Of a stretch of DNA of 64,000 nt, positions 26,014 through 35,135 are shown piece after piece. The position numbers and the translations under genes are program-made. This DNA comes from SG-bin7 sp964498095 (GTDB taxonomy: Bacteria > Bdellovibrionota > Bdellovibrionia > Bdellovibrionales > SG-bin7), in the NCBI GenBank assembly GCA_964498095.1, contig CAZCFY010000012.1:71909-135908 (forward strand), in the 5' to 3' direction. Every line of letters begins with the position of its first letter. The stretch's first letter is position 1. The notes beneath the pieces were generated by a model that did no database searches, was not told where the DNA came from, and was given only the letters and a program-made list of their open reading frames with translations.

Positions 26014-26562
26014 ATGGGCTTAGATAAAAATGACTACAACAAGGGTGGCTTCTACGCGTTTCTTTTTTGTATGATCGCATCGACGGTTTTCTTCGTCTAT
26101 ATTTCGTTTGTTCATCCAGGAATTAATATCGATAAACCAAAATTGAAAGCTACGGTTAGCGTTAATGTTGCCGAAGCGGCTCCCGGTGGCGCGGCTCAGG
26201 ATATGTCGACGAATCCGAAACCGTGGTTAAGCTCTCCGGAGTTTATTGAATATGGAAAAACTAAATACAAAGCTTCCTGCGCTGTTTGCCATGGAGATAA
26301 TGGTTTAGGTGATGGCCCTGCGGGCGCATCTTTAAATCCTCCGCCGCGAAATTTGGTCGAAGGTAAATGGAAAAAGGGCGGAACTGCGAAAGATTTATTT
26401 ACTTCTGTTCGTGACGGTTTGCCGGGAACTATGATGGCTCCATTTAAACATCTTCCCGTTGTGGACCGTTGGGCTATCGTCCACTTCATCCGTTCGATTT
26501 CAAAAAGTGCAAAAGCGGATAATCCAGCAGAGTTAGAAAAGTTTGCGAAGGCAGAAAAGTAA
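26014..26562 (+). CDS. membrane-anchored cytochrome c, oxidase-linked
   Basis: 182 residues. A single N-terminal membrane helix (FYAFLFCMIASTVFFVYISF) anchors a periplasmic monohaem domain: CAVCH (Cys89, Cys92, His93), with a likely Met axial ligand in PGTMMAPF. The pattern CHGDNGLGDGPAGA is typical of class I cytochromes that feed oxidases. AGGAG sits before the ATG. It begins the eight-gene oxidase operon (six bases to the next gene) and probably donates electrons to, or forms a subunit of, the oxidase. Confidence 0.9.
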   Translation: MGLDKNDYNKGGFYAFLFCMIASTVFFVYISFVHPGINIDKPKLKATVSVNVAEAAPGGAAQDMSTNPKPWLSSPEFIEYGKTKYKASCAVCHGDNGLGDGPAGASLNPPPRNLVEGKWKKGGTAKDLFTSVRDGLPGTMMAPFKHLPVVDRWAIVHFIRSISKSAKADNPAELEKFAKAEK

Positions 26563-26568
26563 TTTTTA

Positions 26569-27417
26569 ATGCGTAGTCTAGCATCTGGTTCTTTCTTCTG
26601 GTTAATTCTAAATGCGACAGCACCTGTGGCGCATGCCGATTATAATGTTAAAGATGTAAAATTAAATGCCAATGAAACTCCTGCGGCACTTAAAGATGTC
26701 GGCATCACCGAAAAATTGGGCGAAACAATCGATTCGGAAATAGAATTAATTAATGAAGAGGGTCAGTCAGTAAAGCTTGGAAGTTTTTTAGGAGCGGAAC
26801 CGGTCATTTTGTCACTGGTTTATTACGGCTGCGCGAATTTATGTAATTATCATCTCAATGGACTTACTGACGGCTTAAAACAAATAAAAGAAGTTCCGGG
26901 TAAAGACTTTAAAATCGTCACGGTAAGTTTTGATACAAACGACACTCCCGAATTAGCAAAAAGTAAAAAATCTTCTTATTTAAAACAACTGGGCCGGGCC
27001 GAAGCTGAAAAGTCATGGCACTTTTTAACGGCAAAAAAAGAAAATATCGAAAAGATCTCTCAGGCCATAGGTTTTAAGTTTAAGTGGAATGAGGCCGAGA
27101 AACAATGGGCCCACGCTTCGGCCGCCGTCTTGATAACTCCCGAAGGAAAAATTTCACGTTATCTTCATGGAGTTTTTTTCGAGCCCAAAACATTAAGTCT
27201 CGCCATTACCGAGTCTTCTCAGCTAAAAATTAGCAATATCATCAACACTTTTGTTCTTTATTGTTTTAAATACGACCCGCAAAAGAGCCGTTATATCATT
27301 GCCGCTTCTAATATTATGAAGATCGGCGGCTTGCTGGTTATGGGAATACTCTTTTTTGTTTTAACTAAATTTTGGATGAGACAACGTCGCACTTTATTGA
27401 ATCAGGGAGAAGGCTAA
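26569..27417 (+). CDS. SCO1/SenC copper chaperone for CuA assembly
   Basis: 282 residues. Signal peptide (to about residue 24, VAHA), then a thioredoxin-like domain with the copper site Cys88-x3-Cys92 in YYGCANLCN and the distal His182 in WAHASAA. Unusually for the family it ends with a membrane helix (IGGLLVMGILFFVLTKFWM, about 247-270). SCO proteins deliver copper or reductant to the CuA site of subunit II, which is the next gene (start shares one base with this stop). Confidence 0.92.
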   Translation: MRSLASGSFFWLILNATAPVAHADYNVKDVKLNANETPAALKDVGITEKLGETIDSEIELINEEGQSVKLGSFLGAEPVILSLVYYGCANLCNYHLNGLTDGLKQIKEVPGKDFKIVTVSFDTNDTPELAKSKKSSYLKQLGRAEAEKSWHFLTAKKENIEKISQAIGFKFKWNEAEKQWAHASAAVLITPEGKISRYLHGVFFEPKTLSLAITESSQLKISNIINTFVLYCFKYDPQKSRYIIAASNIMKIGGLLVMGILFFVLTKFWMRQRRTLLNQGEG

Positions 27418-28367
27418 TGTTTGGTTTATCGCAAGCTTGGGCGGATGGAACTTTTATGCCGTTTGAAGGTACTAAGTTCGCGGAGCAAGTGAACTCACTC
27501 TATTATTTTTTGGTCGTCGCCAGCACGATCTCTTGTATTTTGTTAATTGGCGGAATGATTTATTTCGCCATAAAGTACCGCCGGCGCAGTGCCACTGATC
27601 AAGTGGGAAGAATGACTCATAACGGTCTGCTTGAGTTTACGTGGAGTTTTATTCCCTTTTTAATTTTTATGTTTGTGTTTGGCTGGGGCTGGTACATTTA
27701 CGATCAAATGCGCCATCCTCCCAAGGATGCCTTTGAAGTCCACGTAGTCGCCAAACAGTGGGCCTGGGAATTTAAATATAAAAGTGGACGTACCACGAGT
27801 GATTTAGTTGTACCGGTTGGCACACCCGTAAAACTGATCATGTCATCCGTTGATGTGCTCCATAGTTTCTTTGTGCCGGCGTTTCGTATTAAACAAGACG
27901 TGGTTCCGGGCATGTTTACACAGCTGTGGTTTGACGCGAATACCGAAGGAGAATACCAAATTTTCTGTACGGAATTTTGCGGTACGCGCCATTCTGAAAT
28001 GCTTTCTAAAGTTCAAGTTATGTCGAAAGAAAATTTTGAAAAATGGCTGGCCACCGATGTTTACAAGGGTTTAAGCCTGCTGGACATTGGCAAAAAGCTT
28101 TATCAGGAAAAGGGTTGCATCGGATGCCATTCAACTAACGGCACTCCCAGCGTTGGCCCCACTTACAAGGGTATGTTTGGCAGCGTCCGCAAACTCGAAG
28201 ATGGGCAAGAGACACCCTATGATGAGAACTACGTTCGTGAATCCATCCTTAATCCATCGGCTAAAGTGGCCGTCGGATATAAAGCCGGAGTGATGCCGAC
28301 ATTCCAGGGCAGTATTAACGATCAAGAAATTTCGGCCATCGTCGAATTTTTGAAATCGGTAAAGTAG
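27417..28367 (+). CDS. coxB: cytochrome c oxidase subunit II fused to cytochrome c
   Basis: 316 residues from the ATG at 27417, with GGGAGAAGG upstream; longer starts are inside the SCO gene. Two membrane helices, then the CuA domain with Cys184, Cys188, His192 and Met195 in CTEFCGTRHSEM, then a C-terminal haem c domain with Cys234, Cys237, His238 (CIGCH) and a Met ligand in GVMPTF. This is the caa3 layout: electrons enter at haem c, pass to CuA and then to subunit I. Sits in the oxidase operon. Confidence 0.96.
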   Translation: MFGLSQAWADGTFMPFEGTKFAEQVNSLYYFLVVASTISCILLIGGMIYFAIKYRRRSATDQVGRMTHNGLLEFTWSFIPFLIFMFVFGWGWYIYDQMRHPPKDAFEVHVVAKQWAWEFKYKSGRTTSDLVVPVGTPVKLIMSSVDVLHSFFVPAFRIKQDVVPGMFTQLWFDANTEGEYQIFCTEFCGTRHSEMLSKVQVMSKENFEKWLATDVYKGLSLLDIGKKLYQEKGCIGCHSTNGTPSVGPTYKGMFGSVRKLEDGQETPYDENYVRESILNPSAKVAVGYKAGVMPTFQGSINDQEISAIVEFLKSVK

Positions 28368-28377
28368 GAGAGTAAAT

Positions 28378-29973
28378 ATGGCACACACAGCTTCACACGG
28401 GGAAAATTACTTAAACTGGCAAAAAGGTTTGTGGTCATGGCTTACAAGCACGGATCACAAGCGTATCGGTATCATGTATTTCATTTCTGTTGCGGTATTC
28501 TTCTTAATCGGTGGAATTTTCGCAATGCTGATCCGTTATGAATTGTTAACTCCGAAACTAGATTTTTTCGCTACTGGCGATGGCTATAATCGGGCCATGA
28601 CCTTCCATGGTGCCATTATGGTTTTCATGGTGATTATTCCCGGTATTCCAGCGTTCCTCGGCAATTTTATTATGCCGATGCAGTTAGGCGCAAAGGACGT
28701 GGCCTATCCAAAACTAAATCTCTTGAGCTGGTACTGTTTGATGATCGGTGCCGTCGTTGCGGTTTCGTCTCTGGTGTGGAGTGGTGCAGATACAGGCTGG
28801 ACTTTTTATACTCCGTATAGCATTAGCAAATCTTTTGAAGGTACAGTGCTCATGGTCGCGGGCGCATTTATCATGGGGTTTTCATCTATTTTAACAGGTG
28901 TGAATTTCGTGGCGACGGTACATAAGCTACGCGCGGCCGGCATGACGATGAACCGCATGCCACTTTTTGTTTGGGCGATTTATTCAACCGCCTTATTGCA
29001 AGTATTGGCGACTCCGGTATTAGCGATTACACTCGTCCTTTTAATTTTAGAAAAAGTTTTAGGGGTTGGTTTTTTTGATCCCAAGCTTGGCGGCGACCCC
29101 GTATTATTCCAACACTTTTTCTGGTTCTATTCACATCCAGCTGTTTACATTATGATCTTACCGGCAATGGGCGTGGTGAGTGAGATTTTAACGACCCATT
29201 CGAAAAAAGAAATTTTCGGTTATACGGCGATAGCCTATTCTTCTTTGGCGATTGCGGCTGTAAGCTTCTTAGTTTGGGGTCACCACATGTACGTGAGTGG
29301 TCAGTCCGAAATCGCAAGCGTGCTATTCTCGGTATTAACCATGCTCGTCGGTGTACCAACCGCCATTAAGATGTTTAATTGGTTGGCGACACTTTACCAA
29401 GGCTCGATTCGTTTTACGGCGCCGATGCTTTTTGGTTTAGGTTTTCTATTCCTTTTTGCGATTGGCGGCGTCACGGGTATTATGCTGGCCACAATCGCGA
29501 TCGACGTACATTTCCACGACACATATTTTGTCGTGGCGCATTTCCATTATGTAATGGTGGGTGGAACGCTCATGGCTATCATGGGCGGCATTTATCATTG
29601 GTTTCCAAAAATGTTTGGCAAGATGACCAATGACACACTCGGTATTTGGTCATTCGTTTTTATTTTTATGGGATTTAACGTTACCTTTTTCCCGCAATTT
29701 ATCATGGGTGCGATGGGTGCTCCGCGCCGCTATGCTACTTTCTTAGAGCCCTACACCGATCTTAGCCGTATTTCCTCTTGGGGCGCCTTTTTAATTGGAA
29801 CAGGCTTCGTCATTGGCTTGATCGCTATTATCCACGGTTTGCTCGCTGGTAAAGAAGCCGGCGAAAATCCATGGGGTTCGACAACGTTAGAATGGAAGAG
29901 TCCATCACCTCCTCCACATGAAAACTTTTTAAAAACCCCAGTAGTAACGGCAGGTCCATATGAGTACAGGTAA
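28378..29973 (+). CDS. coxA: cytochrome c oxidase subunit I (A2-type)
   Basis: 531 residues, twelve membrane helices. Carries haem a, the haem a3-CuB centre and proton channels. Ligands seen: His in MTFHGAIM, His253 and cross-link Tyr257 in YSHPAVY, the CuB pair in WGHHMYVSG, and HFHYVM. The D-channel Glu of A1 oxidases (GHPEVY) is absent; Tyr251-Ser252 before HPAV is the YS motif that defines the A2 subfamily of haem-copper oxidases. Its last 14 bases overlap subunit III. Confidence 0.97.
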   Translation: MAHTASHGENYLNWQKGLWSWLTSTDHKRIGIMYFISVAVFFLIGGIFAMLIRYELLTPKLDFFATGDGYNRAMTFHGAIMVFMVIIPGIPAFLGNFIMPMQLGAKDVAYPKLNLLSWYCLMIGAVVAVSSLVWSGADTGWTFYTPYSISKSFEGTVLMVAGAFIMGFSSILTGVNFVATVHKLRAAGMTMNRMPLFVWAIYSTALLQVLATPVLAITLVLLILEKVLGVGFFDPKLGGDPVLFQHFFWFYSHPAVYIMILPAMGVVSEILTTHSKKEIFGYTAIAYSSLAIAAVSFLVWGHHMYVSGQSEIASVLFSVLTMLVGVPTAIKMFNWLATLYQGSIRFTAPMLFGLGFLFLFAIGGVTGIMLATIAIDVHFHDTYFVVAHFHYVMVGGTLMAIMGGIYHWFPKMFGKMTNDTLGIWSFVFIFMGFNVTFFPQFIMGAMGAPRRYATFLEPYTDLSRISSWGAFLIGTGFVIGLIAIIHGLLAGKEAGENPWGSTTLEWKSPSPPPHENFLKTPVVTAGPYEYR

Positions 29974-30607
29974 ACCGTATCATCTTCATCATTACGATAG
30001 CCCCGAGCATCAGTATTCGACGGCGAAATTAGGAATTTGGTTGTTCATGGCAACAGAAATTCTAATGTTCGGCGGATTATTCGTGCTCTACGCTATTTTT
30101 AAAAATAAGTACCCGGGAATATTTTTGGATGGCTCAAGGTCGCTAAATTGGAAGCTTGGTATGCTCAATACCGCCGTTCTAATTTTGAGTTCATTTACGA
30201 TGGCGCTCGGCATTTATTATTTGCAAAACAATCAAAAGTGGAAGTCGGTAATCAGTTTGTGGATCACCGTGGCGTGCGGCGCGATTTTCATGATTGTTAA
30301 ATACTTTGAATGGACGCACAAATTTCATCACGGGATTAAAGCGGGAAAGTTTTTTACTTCACAGGAATTTGAGCATTCCAATCAAGCCCTTTATTACTCT
30401 CTTTACTACACAATGACGGGTCTCCATGGAACACACGTTTTGGTGGGCATGGGGCTTATTATTTGGGTAGCTATAAAGGCTTCTAAAGGACACTTTGGTC
30501 CGCATTATTATACTCCCGTCGAAGGGGTAGGAATTTTTTGGCATTTGGTGGATTTGATTTGGATTTATTTATTTCCGCTTCTCTATCTCATAGATATGGC
30601 AAGGTAA
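29960..30607 (+). CDS. coxC: cytochrome c oxidase subunit III
   Basis: 215 residues with five apparent membrane helices; the short five-helix form is common for caa3 oxidases. Seen: KLGIWLFMATEILMFGGLF near residue 22, and the late TGLHGTHVLVGMG and FWHLVDLIWIYLFPLLYL, typical of subunit III. It stabilises subunit I and its proton uptake. Starts within the end of coxA and ends nine bases before subunit IV. Confidence 0.95.
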   Translation: MSTGKPYHLHHYDSPEHQYSTAKLGIWLFMATEILMFGGLFVLYAIFKNKYPGIFLDGSRSLNWKLGMLNTAVLILSSFTMALGIYYLQNNQKWKSVISLWITVACGAIFMIVKYFEWTHKFHHGIKAGKFFTSQEFEHSNQALYYSLYYTMTGLHGTHVLVGMGLIIWVAIKASKGHFGPHYYTPVEGVGIFWHLVDLIWIYLFPLLYLIDMAR

Positions 30608-30616
30608 GGGGGAGTC

Positions 30617-30958
30617 ATGGCAGGACATCACGATAAGGGACACGGCGCTGACACGCATTCACACGCGCATCACGTTATTCCGTTTAAGATTTATCTTACT
30701 GTTTTTAGCTCGTTGTTGGTTTTAACACTAGTAACGGTCTATGTAGCAACACATGACTTTGGAATTTTAAATACGCCGATAGCGCTATTTATTGCGACAT
30801 TTAAGGCATCTCTCGTGTTGGCTTTCTTTATGCACTTAAAATATGACAACATGATGAATCGCGTAATTGTCGGTGTGGCGTTATTTTTTGTTTTTTTACT
30901 TTTCTTCTTTAGTGGCCTGGACATTTACACAAGGATCGTGCAAACAAGCACCTTGTGA
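30617..30958 (+). CDS. cytochrome c oxidase subunit IV (prokaryotic type)
   Basis: 113 residues with three membrane helices, matching the small subunit IV of caa3/bo3-like oxidases. The N-terminus is striking: nine His in the first 25 residues (GHHDKGHGADTHSHAHHV), which could bind copper or another metal at the membrane surface. The family signature is loose (LKASLVLAFFMHLKYD in helix 2 is typical). Overlaps ctaB by four bases (GTGA). Confidence 0.9.
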   Translation: MAGHHDKGHGADTHSHAHHVIPFKIYLTVFSSLLVLTLVTVYVATHDFGILNTPIALFIATFKASLVLAFFMHLKYDNMMNRVIVGVALFFVFLLFFFSGLDIYTRIVQTSTL

Positions 30959-31830
30959 GGTCTTATTTCGTACTAACCAAGATTGGTATTACAATTTTCG
31001 TAATTATAGCGGGTATCTTAGGGTACCTGCTTGGACATCAAGTTAGTAACCCCGTAGATTTAAAAAAGCTTTTATATTTGATACTCGGCCTTTATTTTTT
31101 AAGTGGGTCGAGTTTTATTTTTAATCAAATTCAAGAGCGGCACATCGATTGTCAAATGCAGCGCACGCGCCTGCGTCCAATTGCCTGCTTCGAAATCAGT
31201 GCGCGCCGCGCTTGGAAATTGGGTACGTTTTTCTTCCTATTAGGCGTCGGCTTTTTATACCTGGCTTCGTGGGTTTCTTGTTTATTGGGACTGCTTTCCG
31301 TTTTAACTTATAACGTTTTTTACACACCTATTTGGAAGGCTAAATGGGTTTTCGGCGCGGTACCAGGGGCGATTCCCGGGGCTTTACCGGTCCTCATTGG
31401 ATTTGCCGCCGGTAACTCGGCAATTTGGTCAAGAGAAGCGATTTATATTTTTACTGTTTTATTTTTATGGCAAATGCCACACTTCTGGACTCTCGCCATT
31501 AAATTACGTGACGATTATCGTGCAGCGGGTATTCCAACGTTACCAGCGGTACGTGACCTGGAAAGTACGCAGTATTACATAGGACTCTATTTATTTGCTT
31601 ACGTCGGTGTTGTTCTCGCGGCGCCCTTTTTTGTAAAGACCAACTTATTTTATATCGTCGTGGTTTTACCAATGGTCGTAAAATTGCTTATTGAATTTTT
31701 GCGGTTCCATAAAAACTTTAACGAAAGTTCCTGGTTTCGGTTTTTTATGTGGGTAAATATGAGTGTGATTTTTTTCTTAATCGCGCCCGCATTTGATAAA
31801 TGGTACCTCTACTTTTTTGGGAGTATCTAA
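30955..31830 (+). CDS. ctaB: protohaem IX farnesyltransferase (haem O synthase)
   Basis: 291 residues from a GTG start. Polytopic UbiA-type prenyltransferase that adds farnesyl to haem B, giving haem O. The two Asp-containing loops are recognisable: NQIQERHIDCQMQRTRLRP (first, with some acidic positions changed) and KLRDDYRAAGIPTLP (second). The Asn-Asp richness of the first motif is lower than usual (N..E..DC), but the RTRLRP end is intact. Sits before ctaA, its pathway successor, with a one-base overlap. Confidence 0.95.
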   Translation: MRSYFVLTKIGITIFVIIAGILGYLLGHQVSNPVDLKKLLYLILGLYFLSGSSFIFNQIQERHIDCQMQRTRLRPIACFEISARRAWKLGTFFFLLGVGFLYLASWVSCLLGLLSVLTYNVFYTPIWKAKWVFGAVPGAIPGALPVLIGFAAGNSAIWSREAIYIFTVLFLWQMPHFWTLAIKLRDDYRAAGIPTLPAVRDLESTQYYIGLYLFAYVGVVLAAPFFVKTNLFYIVVVLPMVVKLLIEFLRFHKNFNESSWFRFFMWVNMSVIFFLIAPAFDKWYLYFFGSI

Positions 31831-32726
31831 TGGTGAGTAAAAATTTTTTGCGCTGGCATACGGTTTTATGTTTTACGGTCTTGGCGTTAATCGCCCTCGG
31901 CGGTGCTGTACGCGCCATGAACGCCGGACTTGCTTGCCCCGATTGGCCACTTTGTTTTGGCGAATATGTTCCAGACTATCATCCGCAGGTTTATTTTGAA
32001 TTCATTCACCGCGTATTGGCGGGAACAGTCGGCATCGTGACCTTAATTTTAAATGGCACAATTCTATTAAACAAAAAACTTTCTCGTAACGTACGGATTT
32101 TAGCTGGCGTAAGTTTTTTGCTATTGGGGTCGCAAGTAATTCTTGGCGGACTTACTGTTCTTAAGCTTTTGCAGTCTATGATAGTAACTCTGCACTTAAT
32201 TTTCGGTCTGGGATTTCTTACCTGCTTAATGTGGATCAACTTGTCTTTACGTCCGCACTCGGTATCTATTAAAATTCCCAGCGGTTTGCGTTTACTTTCG
32301 GTTGTAGTTCTTGGCACTATAGTCGGCCAAATTATTTTAGGCGGCAGCGTTGCCAGCAATTACGCGGGACTCGCTTGTCCCGACTTCCCCTTGTGTAACG
32401 GCAGTTTTATCCCCACTTTAAGTGGCGGCGTTGGTCTTCATGTGCTTCATCGTCTGGGTGCTTACTTGACCTTTGTCGTAGTGGTGGGTTTTTACATTTT
32501 GTTACGGGGTTGGGATATGGACCCTAAAAACCAACTCCTAAAAGTGGCGCGTGCACTTATTAGTTTGGTCCTGTTACAGGCCGCACTTGGTATTGCTAAC
32601 ATCAAATTTTATTTACCGGCCTTAATTACGGTTCTTCATACGTTGGTAGCGGCAACTATAGTAGCTGCGGCAGTTTACATTGTGTTTTTAGTATGGACCA
32701 ATGCCGCTAGAAATCGACTTGCCTAG
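31830..32726 (+). CDS. ctaA: haem A synthase
   Basis: 298 residues from the ATG at 31830 (GGGAG upstream; a start at 31800 lies within ctaB). Eight membrane helices in two similar halves, converting haem O to haem A for the oxidase. Haem-ligand His are seen in each half: FIHRVLAG, VTLHLIFGL, HVLHRLGAY and VLHTLVAA. Paired AGLACPDWPLC and AGLACPDFPLC loops, each with two Cys, correspond to the extracytoplasmic Cys pairs of CtaA. Last gene of the oxidase operon. Confidence 0.95.
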   Translation: MVSKNFLRWHTVLCFTVLALIALGGAVRAMNAGLACPDWPLCFGEYVPDYHPQVYFEFIHRVLAGTVGIVTLILNGTILLNKKLSRNVRILAGVSFLLLGSQVILGGLTVLKLLQSMIVTLHLIFGLGFLTCLMWINLSLRPHSVSIKIPSGLRLLSVVVLGTIVGQIILGGSVASNYAGLACPDFPLCNGSFIPTLSGGVGLHVLHRLGAYLTFVVVVGFYILLRGWDMDPKNQLLKVARALISLVLLQAALGIANIKFYLPALITVLHTLVAATIVAAAVYIVFLVWTNAARNRLA

Positions 32727-32736
32727 GAAAATGTAG

Positions 32737-32773
32737 CACTCCATAATAAGTAAAAATGCCTGTCAATGGAGTG
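32737..32773 (+). promoter_or_regulatory. hairpin burying the ribosome site of the 32778 gene
   Basis: CACTCCAT (32737-32744) pairs perfectly with ATGGAGTG (32766-32773) across a 21-nt loop. The right arm contains GGAG, the only Shine-Dalgarno candidate for the ATG at 32778, six bases downstream. Such a fold would hide the ribosome site until something opens it. Confidence 0.5.
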
Positions 32774-32777
32774 GTAA

Positions 32778-33455
32778 ATGGCTAAGTTTCAAATCGCGAT
32801 CGTCGTTTTTTTCCAATTAGTAATTTCGTCAGTGTACGCGGCGGGTGAATTTCCGGTTCAAGGAAGATTCTTCTTAGGCAGTACTACAATAGAGCCCAAA
32901 GACTTTAACACCGTCGTTGAAGGGGAAGGGTTGGCCAAATATGATAAACTCAATTACTTAGGAGTTGAAATTACCTACCCAGTTCTTGGATTTTTAAATG
33001 TGGGGGGCCGTTACCATCGCCGCTCGGCGCGGGCCAACGTCGCTGGCTCCACTTTTGATACCGACAATCACGCGCTTATTACGCAAGATTCGGTGCTCTT
33101 CTTGGCGCGCGGAACTGTATTTAGCTCGCCCATTTTTAAAATCGACATTTTTGGTGGCGTGGGGAGCAGCACGACGAAATTTAAAATTAAAACCGGAAGC
33201 CAGGATGGCGAATTAACGAAGGCCCCGGCAACGGAAAATGGATTTGGTTCTCTCTTGACGAGTTACGGCGTCTCCGCGCTCGTAGGTTACAGCTGGATTT
33301 ACTTATTCGTTGAGGGCGGTATCGAACAAAACAAAATTTCTGGTTTTGACCGAAAAGGTACGGTATCAAATTCCTTTCAAGAACTGGATATGTCAGGCCC
33401 ATATATTATGGTGGGCCTAATGCTTGACGGTTTAAAGGGAAGCAATAAGAAGTAA
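32778..33455 (+). CDS. predicted outer-membrane beta-barrel protein
   Basis: 225 residues. Signal peptide to about residue 21 (SSVYA). The mature chain alternates polar and hydrophobic residues with many Gly and Tyr/Phe (VEITYPVLGFLNVGGRYHRRS, VGYSWIYLFVEGGIEQN), fitting an eight-stranded OmpA-like barrel. It lacks a periplasmic domain. Near-terminal GPYIMVGLMLDGLKG does not end with the usual aromatic residue. Follows ctaA by 51 bases, where a hairpin covers its ribosome site; expression may be set apart from the oxidase genes. Confidence 0.65.
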   Translation: MAKFQIAIVVFFQLVISSVYAAGEFPVQGRFFLGSTTIEPKDFNTVVEGEGLAKYDKLNYLGVEITYPVLGFLNVGGRYHRRSARANVAGSTFDTDNHALITQDSVLFLARGTVFSSPIFKIDIFGGVGSSTTKFKIKTGSQDGELTKAPATENGFGSLLTSYGVSALVGYSWIYLFVEGGIEQNKISGFDRKGTVSNSFQELDMSGPYIMVGLMLDGLKGSNKK

Positions 33456-34112
33456 TTAGCGCTGTTCGAAATCGGGCTGTTTCTCTGGTGATGCCTTGAT
33501 GAACGCCGGAATATTCATGCACGCATCAAAAATTCTTTGAATCGTCGGAAATTGCGACATATCGACGTTAAATCTTTTTGCATTAAAAACCTGGGGAATA
33601 ACAAAGCAATCAGCGGCACTAAGTTTATTTTTATGTGAGTAGGTGCCCGCCATGGGTTCCAGAATTTTTTCGAGCGCCATAAATCCATCCTGAATCCAGT
33701 AATGGGCCCACTTGTTTTTTGCCTCTTCGTTGGCGCCAAAATCTTTTTCGATTTTTTGTAAGACCTTAAGATTTTGAATCGGTTGAATCCCGCTATTTAT
33801 TATTTCACAAACTTGACGAACTTTAGCGGCATCAAGCGGGATTGGCGGAAATAGCGAATGACCCGGAAAGTTTCCATCGATATATTCGATGATCGCCATC
33901 GATTGGGCCAAATACTTCCCATCGTGGAAGAGGCAGGGCACTTCTCCCATAGGATTCATTTTTTTAAAATCATCTTTTCGCTGTTCTCCGCCGTCTTTTA
34001 AGAGGTGAATAGGCTTTATTTCATAGGGAATATCTTTTAAATTGAGAGCGATTCGCACGCGAAAACTCGAAGAGCTGCGGAAATAGCTATAAAGCACTAA
34101 TGGCGAAGACAT
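33456..34112 (-). CDS. maiA: maleylacetoacetate isomerase (zeta-class GST)
   Basis: 218 residues from the ATG at 34112, chosen because GAGG lies six bases before it (a TTG at 34130 is less likely). The zeta-class active-site motif is SYFRSSSSFRVRIALNL (residues about 9-25), and GEVPCL and QSMAIIEYID form the glutathione site. It isomerises maleylacetoacetate to fumarylacetoacetate with glutathione, in tyrosine and phenylalanine breakdown. The next step gene (fumarylacetoacetase family) is divergent, 36 bases away, supporting the assignment. Confidence 0.9.
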   Translation of the reverse strand: MSSPLVLYSYFRSSSSFRVRIALNLKDIPYEIKPIHLLKDGGEQRKDDFKKMNPMGEVPCLFHDGKYLAQSMAIIEYIDGNFPGHSLFPPIPLDAAKVRQVCEIINSGIQPIQNLKVLQKIEKDFGANEEAKNKWAHYWIQDGFMALEKILEPMAGTYSHKNKLSAADCFVIPQVFNAKRFNVDMSQFPTIQRIFDACMNIPAFIKASPEKQPDFEQR

Positions 34113-34148
34113 TTTGACCTCAAACGTCAAGTTAAGTATATAGAGATT

Positions 34149-35132
34149 ATGAAGCTTGGAAGTTTAAAAAGCAACAGCCGTGATGGAGAGTTAGTCGTAG
34201 TTAGCCGCGACAATAAGAGAGCGATAAAGGTACCCGAAATTGCCGCTACCTTACGTGATGCCATTGAAAACTGGCCGCAAACGTCGGCGAAACTTAAATC
34301 GGTTTATGACAATCTTAACAAAAGTGCAGCGCAGGGTTTTTCGGTAAATGAAAATGATTTTCATTCTCCTCTGCCACGGGCCTTCCAGTGGGCTGATGGC
34401 TCCGCGTTTTTGGAGCATGTAAGATTAGTAAGAAAGGCCCGCAACGCCGATATGCCGCCGAAGTTGCTGACGGTACCACTAATGTATCAAGGCGGCAGTG
34501 ATGAGTTCTTGGCGCCAACGGAAGACATTCCGCAAATTGATATGGCGCACGGAACCGATTTCGAAGGAGAAATTGGTGTTGTTACCGATTTTGTTCCCAT
34601 GGGAATTTCTCCCGAGGAAGCGGTGAAACGCATTTTACTTGTCGTAATAATAAATGACGTTTCTCTAAGAGGATTAATTCCCGCCGAATTAGAAATGGGT
34701 TTCGGCTTTTTCCAAAGTAAACCTTCAAGCGCATTTGGTCCCTTCGCTCTAACCCCCGACGAATTTGGCGCGGCCTGGAAGGAAGGACGCCTGCATCTTC
34801 CGGTTTTAGTTGAGTATAACGATAAATTTTTTGGCAAGCCCAATGCGGGGGCCATGCATTTTCACTTCGGTCAGCTTATTGCTCATGCGGCTGCGACACG
34901 GAACTTGGGGCCCGGTACTATTATTGGGAGTGGGACCGTTTCTAACGAAGATCCAAGCGTTGGAGCTTGTTGTATTCAAGAAGTTAGAATGCGCGAAAAA
35001 ATCGACACTGGCGATTTTAAGACGCCCTTTATGAAGGTCGGTGATACCGTCACAATTAAAGTCTTAAACGACAAGGGCGAAAATCTATTTGGTACTATCC
35101 ACCAAAAGGTGGCCAAAGCTAAGAGGCCCTAG
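34149..35132 (+). CDS. fumarylacetoacetate hydrolase family protein
   Basis: 327 residues. Seen: metal site GTDFEGEIGVV (near residue 135), FGFFQSKPSSAFGPFALTP (near 190) and GTIIGSGTVSNED (near 257), all typical of the FAH fold that splits fumarylacetoacetate to fumarate and acetoacetate. The size suits bacterial FahA-like enzymes of the two-domain short type. Its divergent partner is maiA, so tyrosine catabolism is the most likely role; homogentisate dioxygenase is not in the window. Confidence 0.85.
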   Translation: MKLGSLKSNSRDGELVVVSRDNKRAIKVPEIAATLRDAIENWPQTSAKLKSVYDNLNKSAAQGFSVNENDFHSPLPRAFQWADGSAFLEHVRLVRKARNADMPPKLLTVPLMYQGGSDEFLAPTEDIPQIDMAHGTDFEGEIGVVTDFVPMGISPEEAVKRILLVVIINDVSLRGLIPAELEMGFGFFQSKPSSAFGPFALTPDEFGAAWKEGRLHLPVLVEYNDKFFGKPNAGAMHFHFGQLIAHAAATRNLGPGTIIGSGTVSNEDPSVGACCIQEVRMREKIDTGDFKTPFMKVGDTVTIKVLNDKGENLFGTIHQKVAKAKRP

Positions 35133-35135
35133 TCG

